Below are positions 50,945 to 59,879 of a stretch of DNA of 64,000 bases, piece after piece (position 1 is the first letter of the stretch; the number at the start of each line of letters is the position of its first letter). The stretch covers positions 53,316-117,315 of the forward strand of contig DANO01000025.1 in the NCBI GenBank assembly GCA_002497295.1, read 5' to 3'. Source of the DNA: Euryarchaeota archaeon UBA171. Its GTDB lineage: Archaea > Thermoplasmatota > Poseidoniia > Poseidoniales > Thalassarchaeaceae. Both the position numbers and the translations under genes were made by a program. The notes beneath the pieces were generated by a model that was not told the DNA's origin, searched no databases, and saw nothing but the letters and a program-made list of their open reading frames with translations.

Positions 50945-51160
50945 CTACGAATTAAGTTTTGAAATACTCGTTATCACGATTCCAAGAAATCGGAAAATAA
51001 GGGGAATTATGAGATACCATAAAAACAAGAATGAAATTCCAATATATGCCGAAAATGAAGAATCACCTCCGATTATTTCATTCGTCAGGATAATCGATAA
51101 TACGATTGCAAAGACTGCGTAATCGTAAAATGAGAATATAATTCCAACCACTGTAGCCAT
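50945..51160 (-). CDS. Small membrane protein in a locally AT-rich stretch
   Basis: A 71-residue, Ile/Phe-rich protein with two membrane segments (about 2-28 and 38-64). The region 50921-51200 is visibly richer in A/T than its neighbours. No family recognised. It is convergent with the CoA-transferase gene and divergent from the methyltransferase gene. Coding status rests on length and hydrophobic pattern only. Confidence 0.5.
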   Translation of the reverse strand: MATVVGIIFSFYDYAVFAIVLSIILTNEIIGGDSSFSAYIGISFLFLWYLIIPLIFRFLGIVITSISKLNS

Positions 51161-51256
51161 CGGATCAACCCCTCTCAGGCCAATCGAAAAATCTCCGCTA
51201 TATCATACCAAACTTTGTTGGTAATCGATGATATACCCGTCCACATCCCCACTGGC

Positions 51257-51874
51257 ATGTCTGGTACGTCTGCCGTGGATCTATTCAGCGAGTGGGCGAA
51301 ACTCAATCGTGATGAGGGCATGGAGAGGGGCCACTCGCCAAGTGTGGATGCGATTATCTCCGCAGTCAAGGGCCGTCTGCCTTCTGAGTTCACCGCCATA
51401 GACCTAGGATGCGGAAATGGATGGGCCGTTCGTAGACTCAAGAGGATGCCAAGATGTATATTTTCATCAGGTGTAGATGGTTCCGAGATGATGATTAGCA
51501 AGGCTCGCTCAATAGATCCTGAAGGCGAGTATTTCCATGGGATGCTCCCGGAATGGTCTCCGAATGCCCCTGTAAATCTGGTTCTGAGTATGGAATTCCT
51601 GTACTATTTGGAAGATCCAATACGCTTCCTCAAGACTTTACACACGGAATGGGTGCTGCCCGGAGGCTCTGTTGCTTTGGGGGTAGATCACTACTTAGAA
51701 AATGAATCAAGCCTTGCTTGGTCTGAATCCCTGGATGTCCGTATGACAACCCTCTCAGCAGAGGAATGGGAAGACGGGCTCAGGGCCGCCGGTTTCCAAA
51801 AGGTCGAGAGATTCTTCACAGGCGCCAAAGAGGGTTGGAATGGCACACTTGTGTTGATAGGCACAAAACCCTAG
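51257..51874 (+). CDS. Class I SAM-dependent methyltransferase
   Basis: About 205 residues from ATG 51257; the frame extends to a TTG at 51215. The SAM-binding motif I is AIDLGCGNGWAVRRL, motif II-like GVDGSEMM follows, and LVLSMEFLYYLEDP matches the post-motif with a methyl-acceptor-side loop. The family covers ubiquinone, rRNA and small-molecule methyltransferases, so the substrate is open. A TATA-like CTATATCATACC at 51198-51209 lies upstream. Confidence 0.85.
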   Translation: MSGTSAVDLFSEWAKLNRDEGMERGHSPSVDAIISAVKGRLPSEFTAIDLGCGNGWAVRRLKRMPRCIFSSGVDGSEMMISKARSIDPEGEYFHGMLPEWSPNAPVNLVLSMEFLYYLEDPIRFLKTLHTEWVLPGGSVALGVDHYLENESSLAWSESLDVRMTTLSAEEWEDGLRAAGFQKVERFFTGAKEGWNGTLVLIGTKP

Positions 51875-51879
51875 ACAAA

Positions 51880-52071
51880 TCAAGCGAGGTCGAATTTAGA
51901 GTCAAGGATACCAAGAGTCGACATTATGTCATCCGTTATCTCGAAGAGAGAATTATCCTTTGTGTAGATTAGTAGTTTCTTACCATCGTCACTCGCCTGA
52001 TACGCGCATATGGCATCCGTTCTTATCCGTGTTATACCGCCTTCAGTTGTGACCTTGATCCACATCGACAT
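51880..52071 (-). CDS. Small conserved-looking protein, unknown
   Basis: A 63-residue hydrophilic protein with alternating beta-strand pattern (WIKVTTEGGITRIRTDAICA) and an acidic end. It is supported by a TATA-like box 27 bp before the ATG and a consistent spacing to neighbours (5 bp after the convergent methyltransferase stop). It resembles small single-domain beta-barrel proteins but matches no family I know. Confidence 0.6.
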   Translation of the reverse strand: MSMWIKVTTEGGITRIRTDAICAYQASDDGKKLLIYTKDNSLFEITDDIMSTLGILDSKFDLA

Positions 52072-52092
52072 TATTCCGGGCCCAATCAGTTC

Positions 52093-52103
52093 GGGATATA
52101 ATC
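52093..52103 (-). promoter_or_regulatory. TATA box for the 63-residue protein
   Basis: The minus strand reads GATTATATCCC centred near 52098, 27 bp before the ATG at 52071, which fits a leaderless transcript. Confidence 0.5.
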
Positions 52104-52195
52104 CCTATCCAACCATGTCAGGAAGAATATCCGATTAATCAAATGCTTCATTTTGATTTTCCTTGATGCATTGCTCGAATTCACTTATCACCAAT

Positions 52196-52206
52196 GAGGT
52201 GAGGGG
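52196..52206 (+). promoter_or_regulatory. Ribosome-binding site for the LURP-one-like gene
   Basis: GAGGTGAGGGG lies directly before the ATG at 52207, and a second ATG follows at 52213. The purine-rich match to the 16S rRNA tail is the clearest Shine-Dalgarno site in the window; its spacing fits either ATG. Confidence 0.6.
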
Positions 52207-52812
52207 ATGACCATGGCGCAATTGTTCGAGTCGGACGGATACATGATCCGACAGAAGGTAGTGAAAATACTCGGAGAGGAGTTTCACATCTATTCAGATG
52301 AATCTATGCAGAGTATGATTGGATACTCAAAGATGGCTGCATTGAAGCTAAAGGAGGACATTAGACTGTACTCGGACGAATCCAAATCCACAGAGCTATT
52401 GATAATCAAACAGAAGGGGATTTTAGATTTCACTGGAGGCTTTAGTATAGTCGATGGACAGACAGGGGAATCACTGGGAACATTAAAGCGAAAAGGCATG
52501 AAATCCATTCTAAGAGACTCCTGGGTGCTCATTGATGATAAAGAAAATGTGATTGGATCGCTTGGTGAAGAAAGTGGAGGCTTAGCCCTAATCCGTCGAT
52601 TCATCCCGTACCTTACCCTAATATTCCCCCAACAATTTCACTTGAGAGTAAACGGGGCCAAGGGCGCGGTGAAATACACGCAGAAGATGAACCCATTTGT
52701 GCATAAAATGTCGGTAAGCGGAGTGAAATCATCAGGTGTAGATCCGAGAATAGCCGCAGCCGCGGGGGTTCTATTGATAGCTGTAGAGGGAAGACAGGGT
52801 CAAGCTGGTTGA
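52207..52812 (+). CDS. LURP-one-related / tubby-like fold protein
   Basis: A 201-residue protein of the LURP-one-related family (YxjI and scramblase-like, a beta barrel around one hydrophobic helix). Consistent features are the early repeat of IYSDES and LYSDES strand segments, the SIVDGQTGESLGTLKRKGMKSILRDSW core and a C-terminal hydrophobic helix (AAAAGVLLIAVE). No catalytic residues are expected. Role in archaea unknown; perhaps binds membrane or nucleic acid. Convergent with the helicase gene. Confidence 0.8.
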   Translation: MTMAQLFESDGYMIRQKVVKILGEEFHIYSDESMQSMIGYSKMAALKLKEDIRLYSDESKSTELLIIKQKGILDFTGGFSIVDGQTGESLGTLKRKGMKSILRDSWVLIDDKENVIGSLGEESGGLALIRRFIPYLTLIFPQQFHLRVNGAKGAVKYTQKMNPFVHKMSVSGVKSSGVDPRIAAAAGVLLIAVEGRQGQAG

Positions 52813-52822
52813 AGATAAATTC

Positions 52823-54253
52823 TCAATCTCTGGAGTCGGCTTTCTTCTTGCCCCTGGAACGACTCCTATTCCCTTTTTGCTGTCTATTGTTGCGTCTGTC
52901 CCCGCTTTTGTTCGAGTCCTTATGGCGATTACTCTTACGAGATCTCCTGGACCTCTTGCTGTTGCTACGAGTGTGGCCTTCTCGCCTACCCTCTGACTTT
53001 TCAGGCGGAACCAGGACAAACTCTCTCTCATCCAGGATTTCAGGTTCTGGATTTGTGATATCACACCTTATGCCCACTTGACTCTGTATCCTTCGATACT
53101 GCCTATTCTGAGATCTCTGGACCAAAGAGACCACTGTCCCAGTAGATCCTGCACGAGCAGTCCTTCCACTTCGATGCTTGTACGCCTTTCCATTTTCGGG
53201 AGGGTCGTAGTGGATAACGCACCCCACATCATCGACATCAATGCCCCTTGAGGCGACATCGGTTGCTATCAGAACCCGCGCACGACCTGTACTGAATTTT
53301 CTCATTGATCGATCTCTTTGATTCTGATTCATGCCACCATGGAGAGTAGTATTCGACGAACCCAACTCATCCATCTGTTTTCCGAGTCTGTTGACGCCTG
53401 CTCTTGTTTTACAGAATATTATGCTCCTGCCACATTTCTCGGTGATATATGCCGATAGATCTGCTTTACCTCTAGATTCAACTTTCCAGAATATATGTTG
53501 CATGCTATCCATGCTTATTTCCTCAGGGCCAATGCCGATTATTGCAGGGTTGTCCTGATATGAATCTACTATCTCTCCCACATCATCGTCTAATGTCGCA
53601 CTGAACAGAATCGTCTGTCGATTTGGGCTACACTCGTCAAGTATGGCGCATACAGGCTCCATGAATCCCATGTCCGCCATCCTATCTGCTTCATCGAGAA
53701 CCACGATCCCAACATCGTCAAGACGCAAGGCACCTCTGTCGAGTAAATCAATCAGTCTGCCTGGGCATGCTACCAATATCTCCACGCCTCTATCCAATTT
53801 TCGCAATTGACCTCTGTAGGGTGTCCCACCATAGACGGATAGTACGTCTAGGCCCGCTGAGCGAGCAAGTGGATGGAGAACTTTACGAATCTGCTCTGCA
53901 AGCTCTCTAGTAGGCGTTAGAATTAGTGATGTGGGTCTCTTCGACTCTGCTTTGGCAGTCCTCGATATCAATGGCAATCCGAATGCAAGAGTCTTTCCGG
54001 ACCCCGTGGGGGCTCTGCAGCAGATATCTCTCCCCAGCATTGCATCTGGTATGGCTTCACATTGTACCTCGAAAGGTTCTGTGAAACCTTCCCCCTCAAG
54101 AGCAACGACCAAACTAGGTCCGATCCCTAAATCTGAAAATCGAACCAAGATATGCCTCTGTCTCGCCCGAAACCCTATCCTATTTAGTATGGGAGTAGGA
54201 AAAAATGGATGCTTGCTCATCATAGCGAGTCTTGAGTCATGCCAGTCCTTCAT
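52823..54253 (-). CDS. DEAD-box RNA helicase
   Basis: A 476-residue ATP-dependent RNA helicase. The Q motif (FSDLGIGPS to EVQCEAIP), motif I APTGSGKT, motif II VLDEAD, motif III SAT, and the C-terminal motifs with ATDVASRGIDVDD and HRSGRTARAG are complete. The last 60 residues are extremely Arg/Lys/Ser-rich, an RNA-binding tail like RhlE/CsdA. ATG 54253 is chosen; the TTG at 54277 or ATG 54223 are possible. It overlaps the TauE gene end by 17 bp on the same strand. Confidence 0.93.
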   Translation of the reverse strand: MKDWHDSRLAMMSKHPFFPTPILNRIGFRARQRHILVRFSDLGIGPSLVVALEGEGFTEPFEVQCEAIPDAMLGRDICCRAPTGSGKTLAFGLPLISRTAKAESKRPTSLILTPTRELAEQIRKVLHPLARSAGLDVLSVYGGTPYRGQLRKLDRGVEILVACPGRLIDLLDRGALRLDDVGIVVLDEADRMADMGFMEPVCAILDECSPNRQTILFSATLDDDVGEIVDSYQDNPAIIGIGPEEISMDSMQHIFWKVESRGKADLSAYITEKCGRSIIFCKTRAGVNRLGKQMDELGSSNTTLHGGMNQNQRDRSMRKFSTGRARVLIATDVASRGIDVDDVGCVIHYDPPENGKAYKHRSGRTARAGSTGTVVSLVQRSQNRQYRRIQSQVGIRCDITNPEPEILDEREFVLVPPEKSEGRREGHTRSNSKRSRRSRKSNRHKDSNKSGDRRNNRQQKGNRSRSRGKKKADSRD

Positions 54254-54962
54254 AGATGTAGTAAAATCCACTGGCAATGATACCAGTCATCACCCCTCTA
54301 TGAATTAAATCTGATTTGAGAGACTCAAGCCATTTTTTCCCCATTCTCGCACCCAATACCGCTGACAATACTAGGATGGAGCATATTTGAACATGAGCCA
54401 GCAAATCTTCGTTCCGAAACACCATGTAAACAGGTATTCTGGAAAGGTCCACGCAAAGCGCAAGGATACTTGCAGTCGCTGCATATGCCATTTTATCTGG
54501 TAAACGACGAGTCAGAAACATCGCACGAAGTGCACCTTGGTGACCCGAAAGTCCCCCCATAAATCCAGAACCAAAGCCACCCATCGTATCATTCGCTTCC
54601 GGTATCCGGTATCCAGTCCACCTTTCTGAGAGCGTGAGTAGGGGGAGAATTACCAGAAATGACCCTATGACGACTAGCAAGGGGTCCTGGGAAACTTGAT
54701 TCTGCAATCCTGCACCGGCTATCGCCCCAAAGATCAGCCAAACACCGTATCGCTTGAAAGCCGAGAAATCTATCCATTCCCACATACTCCAGCATTTTGC
54801 AGCGTTATGCGCGCCGTGTACCACCGCTACAACGGCTATTGCTTCATGAGGCGGCATGAACACTAACACGAACGGAGTCAGCATGGTGGATAGACCAAAA
54901 CCAGCTGGAACAGAAAGAGCAGCTGCGATGAAAGCTCCTGCTGCGACAACAATCGTTTCCAT
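54237..54962 (-). CDS. TauE/SafE family permease
   Basis: A 241-residue polytopic membrane protein with about seven or eight helices. The repeated signature of the family is visible as FIAAALSVPAGFGLSTMLTP near the N terminus and GGFGSGFMGGLSGHQGALRA in the second half. Relatives export sulfite, sulfoacetate or other sulfur-containing or organic anions; the substrate here is unknown. A TATA-like TGTTATCG lies about 26 bp before the ATG. It overlaps the helicase gene downstream. Confidence 0.88.
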   Translation of the reverse strand: METIVVAAGAFIAAALSVPAGFGLSTMLTPFVLVFMPPHEAIAVVAVVHGAHNAAKCWSMWEWIDFSAFKRYGVWLIFGAIAGAGLQNQVSQDPLLVVIGSFLVILPLLTLSERWTGYRIPEANDTMGGFGSGFMGGLSGHQGALRAMFLTRRLPDKMAYAATASILALCVDLSRIPVYMVFRNEDLLAHVQICSILVLSAVLGARMGKKWLESLKSDLIHRGVMTGIIASGFYYIYEGLA

Positions 54963-55008
54963 CAGTCATGCCTCGCCTAGATCTTCGATAACATCCCTTC
55001 AAACGCTC

Positions 55009-56430
55009 CTAAAAGGCCCCATGTGGGGCTCCATATTCTACAGGCAGTAACGTTTCAACTCCGAAAAGAGGGTCTGGATCACTCGAATCGTGATATGCCA
55101 CTACAGCCCCGCCATCCGGGAGAATGCCCATCGAGGCGAAATCAAATCTTATGTCAGCCCCCGCTCCACTTGTTGAGTCTAGATCGCCAAGTCCAATATT
55201 CGTTCTGAGATCCGGCTCAAGTGATTGAGAATAGTCTCGAACATGCCACGATACGTCGATATCCGGTCCACTAGATGATTGATACCTCACATTAAGAACG
55301 AATAAATCGTGGAAACCATTCGAATGAAACTCCCATTCCTCCAGTTCAGATGCGACCCCTGAAAGATCATATGTCTGATTTTCCCAAGTCTCTCCTCCAT
55401 CTGATGACGTCATGTGAGTAAGGATTATGCCGTCGGCCCGGACACAATGAAGAATCCCGCTGGAATCGAATGAGCAATATTGGGATGGAAGAGATGACCC
55501 ATTCATTGTCACCCCCGTCCACCAATTCAGAGATGTGTCCAGATAGGCATCATCACCGTCAACAAAATAATCTGGAAAGTAAAGGCCGCCCGAGGGAACT
55601 GGGAAAGCACGCATTTCTTTGTGAGGTTTGGTGTAATCCCATTCCTTTCCAAGAGGTCCGGGCATAAGATCAACTTCTATCGCAGGAAGATCCGAATCCC
55701 TGTCCGGGAACCCGAAGTAGTCGTAGTTCAGACCATCTGTGGAGATTTGTCCGCCAACATTCTGAACCTGATGCCAGAAGTTCGAGATCACCAAGCTAGC
55801 ATAGGGCCCATTGCCGTATAACCCTCCACTGATCGGACCAACTACTTCCACTTGCCAAGACCTATCGTAGAATGGCTCTGGAGTCCTATTGAAGCACCAA
55901 CTCCACTCTTCATCAGCTGCATCGTAGAAGAAGGCATAGAACTGGTCAGCACCTGATGTCGAGGGATAGGGGAACCACCCCATAGCAATCAGGTCGCCGT
56001 TGGTGGCCTGTACTATGCTGCCTTCTCCAAGCCCTTCTTGACCAGGAACTGTCGGTTTAGGCTCTAGGCACCCAATTTGAGAGAATACCGATGGGATATA
56101 TTCCTGCCATGTTCTACCTCTATCTTCTGACCAGGTAGGGTATTCGCCACCAAAATTCAGTATCCAACCTTCTTTGGTAATGGCAAGATAATGTTCACAG
56201 CAATTCCCTCCCTCTTCATTTCCGAATACGGCCCAGTTCGACTCGCCTATGGAATTGTTATCGAAAGCATACGCGACTGAAAAGTTACGAATATCGTCGA
56301 GCCCCTCAAGCGAAAGTTGCGCAAGGCCCTCATCCCACATCGTAGCATTCTCCGATGCACCTGAGTCCTTGCCCATACAACCTGAAAGCACTATTGCAGA
56401 AAAGAGCAAGGCTGTTATCCACTCTCTCAT
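55009..56430 (-). CDS. Surface lipoprotein with Asp-box (BNR) repeats
   Basis: A 473-residue exported protein from ATG 56430, with signal MREWITALLFSAIVLSGC giving a lipobox Cys near 18. The Asp-box repeats SEDRGRTW and SSDGGETW mark a beta-propeller of the sialidase/BNR type. Catalytic residues of sialidases are not evident, so binding or a different enzyme activity is possible. Numerous Trp and Cys residues suggest a secreted domain with disulfides. A TATA-like element near 56458 sits 28 bp before the start. Confidence 0.82.
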   Translation of the reverse strand: MREWITALLFSAIVLSGCMGKDSGASENATMWDEGLAQLSLEGLDDIRNFSVAYAFDNNSIGESNWAVFGNEEGGNCCEHYLAITKEGWILNFGGEYPTWSEDRGRTWQEYIPSVFSQIGCLEPKPTVPGQEGLGEGSIVQATNGDLIAMGWFPYPSTSGADQFYAFFYDAADEEWSWCFNRTPEPFYDRSWQVEVVGPISGGLYGNGPYASLVISNFWHQVQNVGGQISTDGLNYDYFGFPDRDSDLPAIEVDLMPGPLGKEWDYTKPHKEMRAFPVPSGGLYFPDYFVDGDDAYLDTSLNWWTGVTMNGSSLPSQYCSFDSSGILHCVRADGIILTHMTSSDGGETWENQTYDLSGVASELEEWEFHSNGFHDLFVLNVRYQSSSGPDIDVSWHVRDYSQSLEPDLRTNIGLGDLDSTSGAGADIRFDFASMGILPDGGAVVAYHDSSDPDPLFGVETLLPVEYGAPHGAF

Positions 56431-56519
56431 TATAATCGGCCCATACCCCGACATTAATGGAAATTTTGCTAATATGCGGTTTACTGTTGCAGTAACTAAC
56501 TGGGTCTACAGGAAGTGAA

Positions 56520-57953
56520 TCAAAGGTCCTTCATCCTCCAGATAGTGCCAGATTCACCATCCTCGATAACGACTCCAAGTTCGGAGATTACATCTCTGAT
56601 TCTGTCAGCCTCAGCCCAATTACGTTCAGAGCGTGCTTCCTCTCTCATCGCGATGAAGGACTCGACTTTTTCCCTTATTTCATCGCGTCGTTCAGATGCC
56701 TGGCCTACCATCCTCTGGAGCGACTCTTCATCGGGAAGGAGTCCGAGTACATCCCCCGCATATGCTGAAAGCCAGCCTACACAAGCAGAGGCCACCGAGT
56801 GGTCCTGGGATGAATTGGCTTGCCTCAGCATCTTTACCACCGATTGCATCTCTGCAATTGCAACTCTTGTATTGAGATCATCATCCATTCCCCGTATTAG
56901 TGAATCTTCAGCATTTTTGAGCGACTCAATATCGCTCCATTGCCTTGCAATACTGACCCCTCCTGCTGATATGATCGATTCAATCAGCCTGCCATGATTT
57001 TTCTCAGCATCATCAAGAAGAACTTGGTTGAAATCAATCGGTTGTCGATATGGCGCATTGACTAGTGCGTATCTGAGCACCATCGGACCGACCGCATCGA
57101 TGGCGTCAGAAACTGTCCAAAAGTTACCAAGAGACTTCGACATTTTCTCCCCATCCACGTTTATCATCCCGTTATGCATCCAATGTCTTGCAAAAGGCTC
57201 GACATTGAAACAGCACTCTGATTGGAATATTTCTGCTTCATGATGTGGAAACATTAGGTCTGAACCGCCCCCATGGATGTTAACCTGGTGCCCAAAGTGT
57301 TCGTGAACCATCGCTGAGCACTCAATATGCCAACCAGGCCTCCCCCTTCCAAAGGGGCTATCCCAACTCGGCTCACCCGGTTTTGCAATCTTCCAGAGAG
57401 CGAAGTCTCTGTGGTCTCTTTTACCTGCTCCAGTGGAAGCAACTCTCCCCCCGGCACCCGATCGAACCATCTCGAGCGTCTGTCCTGTTAACCGCCCATA
57501 CTTCTCAGGCGCAGTATCAATTTCGAAGTAGACCCCATCTCCAGCCAAGTATGCGTGCCCCTTTTTGACTAGGGTTTCAATCATTGAGATTATCCCCTCA
57601 ATACTTTCTGTAACTCTTGGATAGGCATCAGCATCAAGCACATTGAGTCTATTCATCGATATCCTGTAGTCCGATATATGGCGATTCGCCACCTCAAGAA
57701 AGTCGACACCTTCTTTTTTCGAAGCATCGATTATCGTATCGGATATGTCTGTGAAATTTGTAACATATCTAACACGAATACCTTGGAATCTGAGCCATCT
57801 CACCAGGGTGTCGAATGCTATGGCTTGACGAGCATGACCGATGTGGCTGGGCGAATAGGGAGTGATTCCACAGGCATATATCGTGACTTCTTCGCCTGAG
57901 ACATCAATCTCCTGCTTTGTACGCGACGATGTGTTGAAAAGCCTCAGAGGCAC
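56520..57953 (-). CDS. cysS: Cysteinyl-tRNA synthetase
   Basis: A 477-residue class I synthetase, GTG start. The zinc ligand Cys is in YACGITPYSPSHIGHARQ (the HIGH signature), the KMSKS loop is EKMSKSLGNF, and the zinc-binding IHGGGSDLMFPHHEAE segment is complete. Normal length. It lies 23 bp downstream of a C26 amidotransferase-like gene and 89 bp upstream of the lipoprotein gene on the same strand. Confidence 0.96.
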   Translation of the reverse strand: MPLRLFNTSSRTKQEIDVSGEEVTIYACGITPYSPSHIGHARQAIAFDTLVRWLRFQGIRVRYVTNFTDISDTIIDASKKEGVDFLEVANRHISDYRISMNRLNVLDADAYPRVTESIEGIISMIETLVKKGHAYLAGDGVYFEIDTAPEKYGRLTGQTLEMVRSGAGGRVASTGAGKRDHRDFALWKIAKPGEPSWDSPFGRGRPGWHIECSAMVHEHFGHQVNIHGGGSDLMFPHHEAEIFQSECCFNVEPFARHWMHNGMINVDGEKMSKSLGNFWTVSDAIDAVGPMVLRYALVNAPYRQPIDFNQVLLDDAEKNHGRLIESIISAGGVSIARQWSDIESLKNAEDSLIRGMDDDLNTRVAIAEMQSVVKMLRQANSSQDHSVASACVGWLSAYAGDVLGLLPDEESLQRMVGQASERRDEIREKVESFIAMREEARSERNWAEADRIRDVISELGVVIEDGESGTIWRMKDL

Positions 57954-57976
57954 ATGCAGTCACCCTATGCCAATGG

Positions 57977-58672
57977 TCATGAACCTCTCGCCGCATTAAC
58001 CAATGCAGCGTACATCTGATACTGATTCATTCTCTCGGGGTGCCATTGCAGCCCATGGAAGAATTTCAGATGTTCATACGTAACTGACTCAATGAGGCCA
58101 TCATGATTCGCCCTTCCAGTTACTTTCAGGCCCCCGCTATCTCGAACCCCCTGGTGATGTGTGGAATTAACCGATACACATTCCCCCATCATCCGTTGTA
58201 TTTCGGTACCCTGTTCGAAAGTGACTTCATGATCAGAAAACGCACCATTCCATGAACCATGCGACTCGTGACCAGAGGTCTTTGGGAGATGCTGGTGCAT
58301 GGAGCCACCTTCTGCAACACACATTATTTGCATACCTCGGCATATGCCTAATACCGGGAGGTCCGCCTCAATCGATGCCTTGATTAGCCCAATCTCACGC
58401 CTATCTTGCTTGGGATATGTGTCGAGAGTATCGGGGTCTAGATCAGCACCATACATCGAGGGATCAATGTCTGGCCCACCGGAAATGACTAGTCCGTCTA
58501 TTGCCGATATTATATCAACAGAATCATCTTCTGGTGGAAGGATAACTGGAATGCCGCCCCCATCTATCACAGCAAGAGCGTACGTTGAAGGTATCACGGT
58601 CGCATCCATGTCCCATGGGCCCCATTTCGTCATGCGAGTTGGTGCAGTGATCCCAATTATCGGCCTACTCAT
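57977..58672 (-). CDS. Class I glutamine amidotransferase-like hydrolase (peptidase C26), copy 1
   Basis: About 231 residues from ATG 58672; the open frame to 58774 overlaps the upstream gene and lacks family similarity there. The nucleophile Cys is in VLGICRGMQIM and the catalytic His/Glu are in the C-terminal GLQWHPERM. This matches PuuD-type gamma-glutamyl-GABA hydrolases, which release GABA from gamma-Glu-GABA. The substrate is uncertain because many C26 paralogs exist. A second copy (58711-59394) lies directly upstream. Confidence 0.88.
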   Translation of the reverse strand: MSRPIIGITAPTRMTKWGPWDMDATVIPSTYALAVIDGGGIPVILPPEDDSVDIISAIDGLVISGGPDIDPSMYGADLDPDTLDTYPKQDRREIGLIKASIEADLPVLGICRGMQIMCVAEGGSMHQHLPKTSGHESHGSWNGAFSDHEVTFEQGTEIQRMMGECVSVNSTHHQGVRDSGGLKVTGRANHDGLIESVTYEHLKFFHGLQWHPERMNQYQMYAALVNAARGS

Positions 58673-58710
58673 GGCAACCCCTCTGCGTCCAAGGGGATGA
58701 ACCCATCCAC

Positions 58711-59394
58711 TCAAATTGCAGCACGTATGAGTGCAGATACGATTGACTTCTGGCCAAGGGCCTCCGGATGCCACTGGACCGACATCACGAATTCCCGCGA
58801 CGGGTCTTCTAAACCCTCAATCAGACCATCTTCTGATCTGGCATTTACTTCCAGACTTCCTGGATCCGATACGCCCTGATGGTGTGCCGAGTTCACATTA
58901 GAAGATAGCCCAAGAATCTTGAAGAGTTTCGATTCAGGTACTATGGATACCTCATGTTTGGACCATTTACCGCCCCATGCGCCATGTTTTTCGTAAGGGG
59001 TGGTGGTAGGGAGGTGCTGATGGAGAAGACCTCCGTACGAGACAGCCATGAGCTGGTGCCCTCTGCAGATGCCGAGTATCGGCAACCCCCTTTTCTTTGC
59101 AGAATCAATTAGTGCAAGCTCCCACATGTCCTGTGAGGGCCGTACATCATTTGTCTCTGGCACAGGATCACATCCATATGTGGCCGGATCGATATCCCTG
59201 CCTCCGGCAATTATCAGCGCGTCTATCGCACCAACACACGCCTCAGGGTCCCCTCCCTCTGATAATATCAGTGGTAGGCCCCCACATCCCTCTACAATCG
59301 AGGGATAATTCCATGGGAGCATGACCACATCGCGATCATCAGATTCGTAATCCCTCTTGTTGACGGAAGAAGTGATGCCGACCCTCGGTTTCAT
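58711..59394 (-). CDS. Class I glutamine amidotransferase-like hydrolase (peptidase C26), copy 2
   Basis: About 227 residues from ATG 59394 (MKPRVGITSS); the open frame to 59499 overlaps the membrane protein gene. The nucleophile is in ILGICRGHQLM and the catalytic His is in VQWHPEALG. It aligns by motif order with the downstream copy, indicating a tandem duplication followed by divergence (the two share the ISGGPDIDP / IAGGRDIDP loop and the STHHQGV / SAHHQGV block). It starts 5 bp after the stop of the four-helix membrane protein. Confidence 0.86.
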   Translation of the reverse strand: MKPRVGITSSVNKRDYESDDRDVVMLPWNYPSIVEGCGGLPLILSEGGDPEACVGAIDALIIAGGRDIDPATYGCDPVPETNDVRPSQDMWELALIDSAKKRGLPILGICRGHQLMAVSYGGLLHQHLPTTTPYEKHGAWGGKWSKHEVSIVPESKLFKILGLSSNVNSAHHQGVSDPGSLEVNARSEDGLIEGLEDPSREFVMSVQWHPEALGQKSIVSALIRAAI

Positions 59395-59398
59395 CCAA

Positions 59399-59803
59399 TC
59401 AGCTCTCTCGATTAAGGCGAGCATGCCTGAATGATTTGACTCCTGCAAATATGAATGAGGCCCCAACAAGCACCAGCAACATGTGGGAAACCAATACAAG
59501 ATTGGACATTTCAGAGAAGCCGGTCAACATTCTCGATGCTCCTGCCAGGAACATAATCAGGGCCACAGCCATTGAAGCATGCATGTAGTGATGCCTATTC
59601 GCCTCGTTGAATTTTGAAAGCACGCCCATCATAAGCAATGGCAAGCCCATGAAAGCCGGAATCATTGCGGTAATGGAAGGGTCCGCACCCTCTGCAGGAG
59701 TCTGGGTAAAGTAAGAGAATAGGCCCCAGAAGATTAAGATGCACCCATACATGTTTGCGAGCCCGGGAATCGTCATCCCCCATTGGGTAAATTCGTCGCT
59801 CAT
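59399..59803 (-). CDS. Four-helix membrane protein, unknown
   Basis: About 134 residues from ATG 59803 (a GTG two codons earlier is possible). Four hydrophobic segments alternate with short polar loops; a basic tail ends the protein. No family recognised. A TATA-like TCATAAATC on the minus strand at 59824-59832 is about 24 bp before the ATG. It is the first gene of the unit leading through the two C26 hydrolases to cysS. Confidence 0.65.
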   Translation of the reverse strand: MSDEFTQWGMTIPGLANMYGCILIFWGLFSYFTQTPAEGADPSITAMIPAFMGLPLLMMGVLSKFNEANRHHYMHASMAVALIMFLAGASRMLTGFSEMSNLVLVSHMLLVLVGASFIFAGVKSFRHARLNRES

Positions 59804-59823
59804 GAGCACGCGTGTCGGAAGCG

Positions 59824-59832
59824 ATTTATGAT
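59824..59832 (-). promoter_or_regulatory. TATA-like element before the four-helix protein
   Basis: The minus strand reads TCATAAATC about 24 bp before the ATG at 59803, consistent with a leaderless start of the C26/cysS unit. Confidence 0.45.
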
Positions 59833-59879
59833 AATCTCGATTGAAATTCGGCGGTTAATGTTAGACCATACCTATAATT

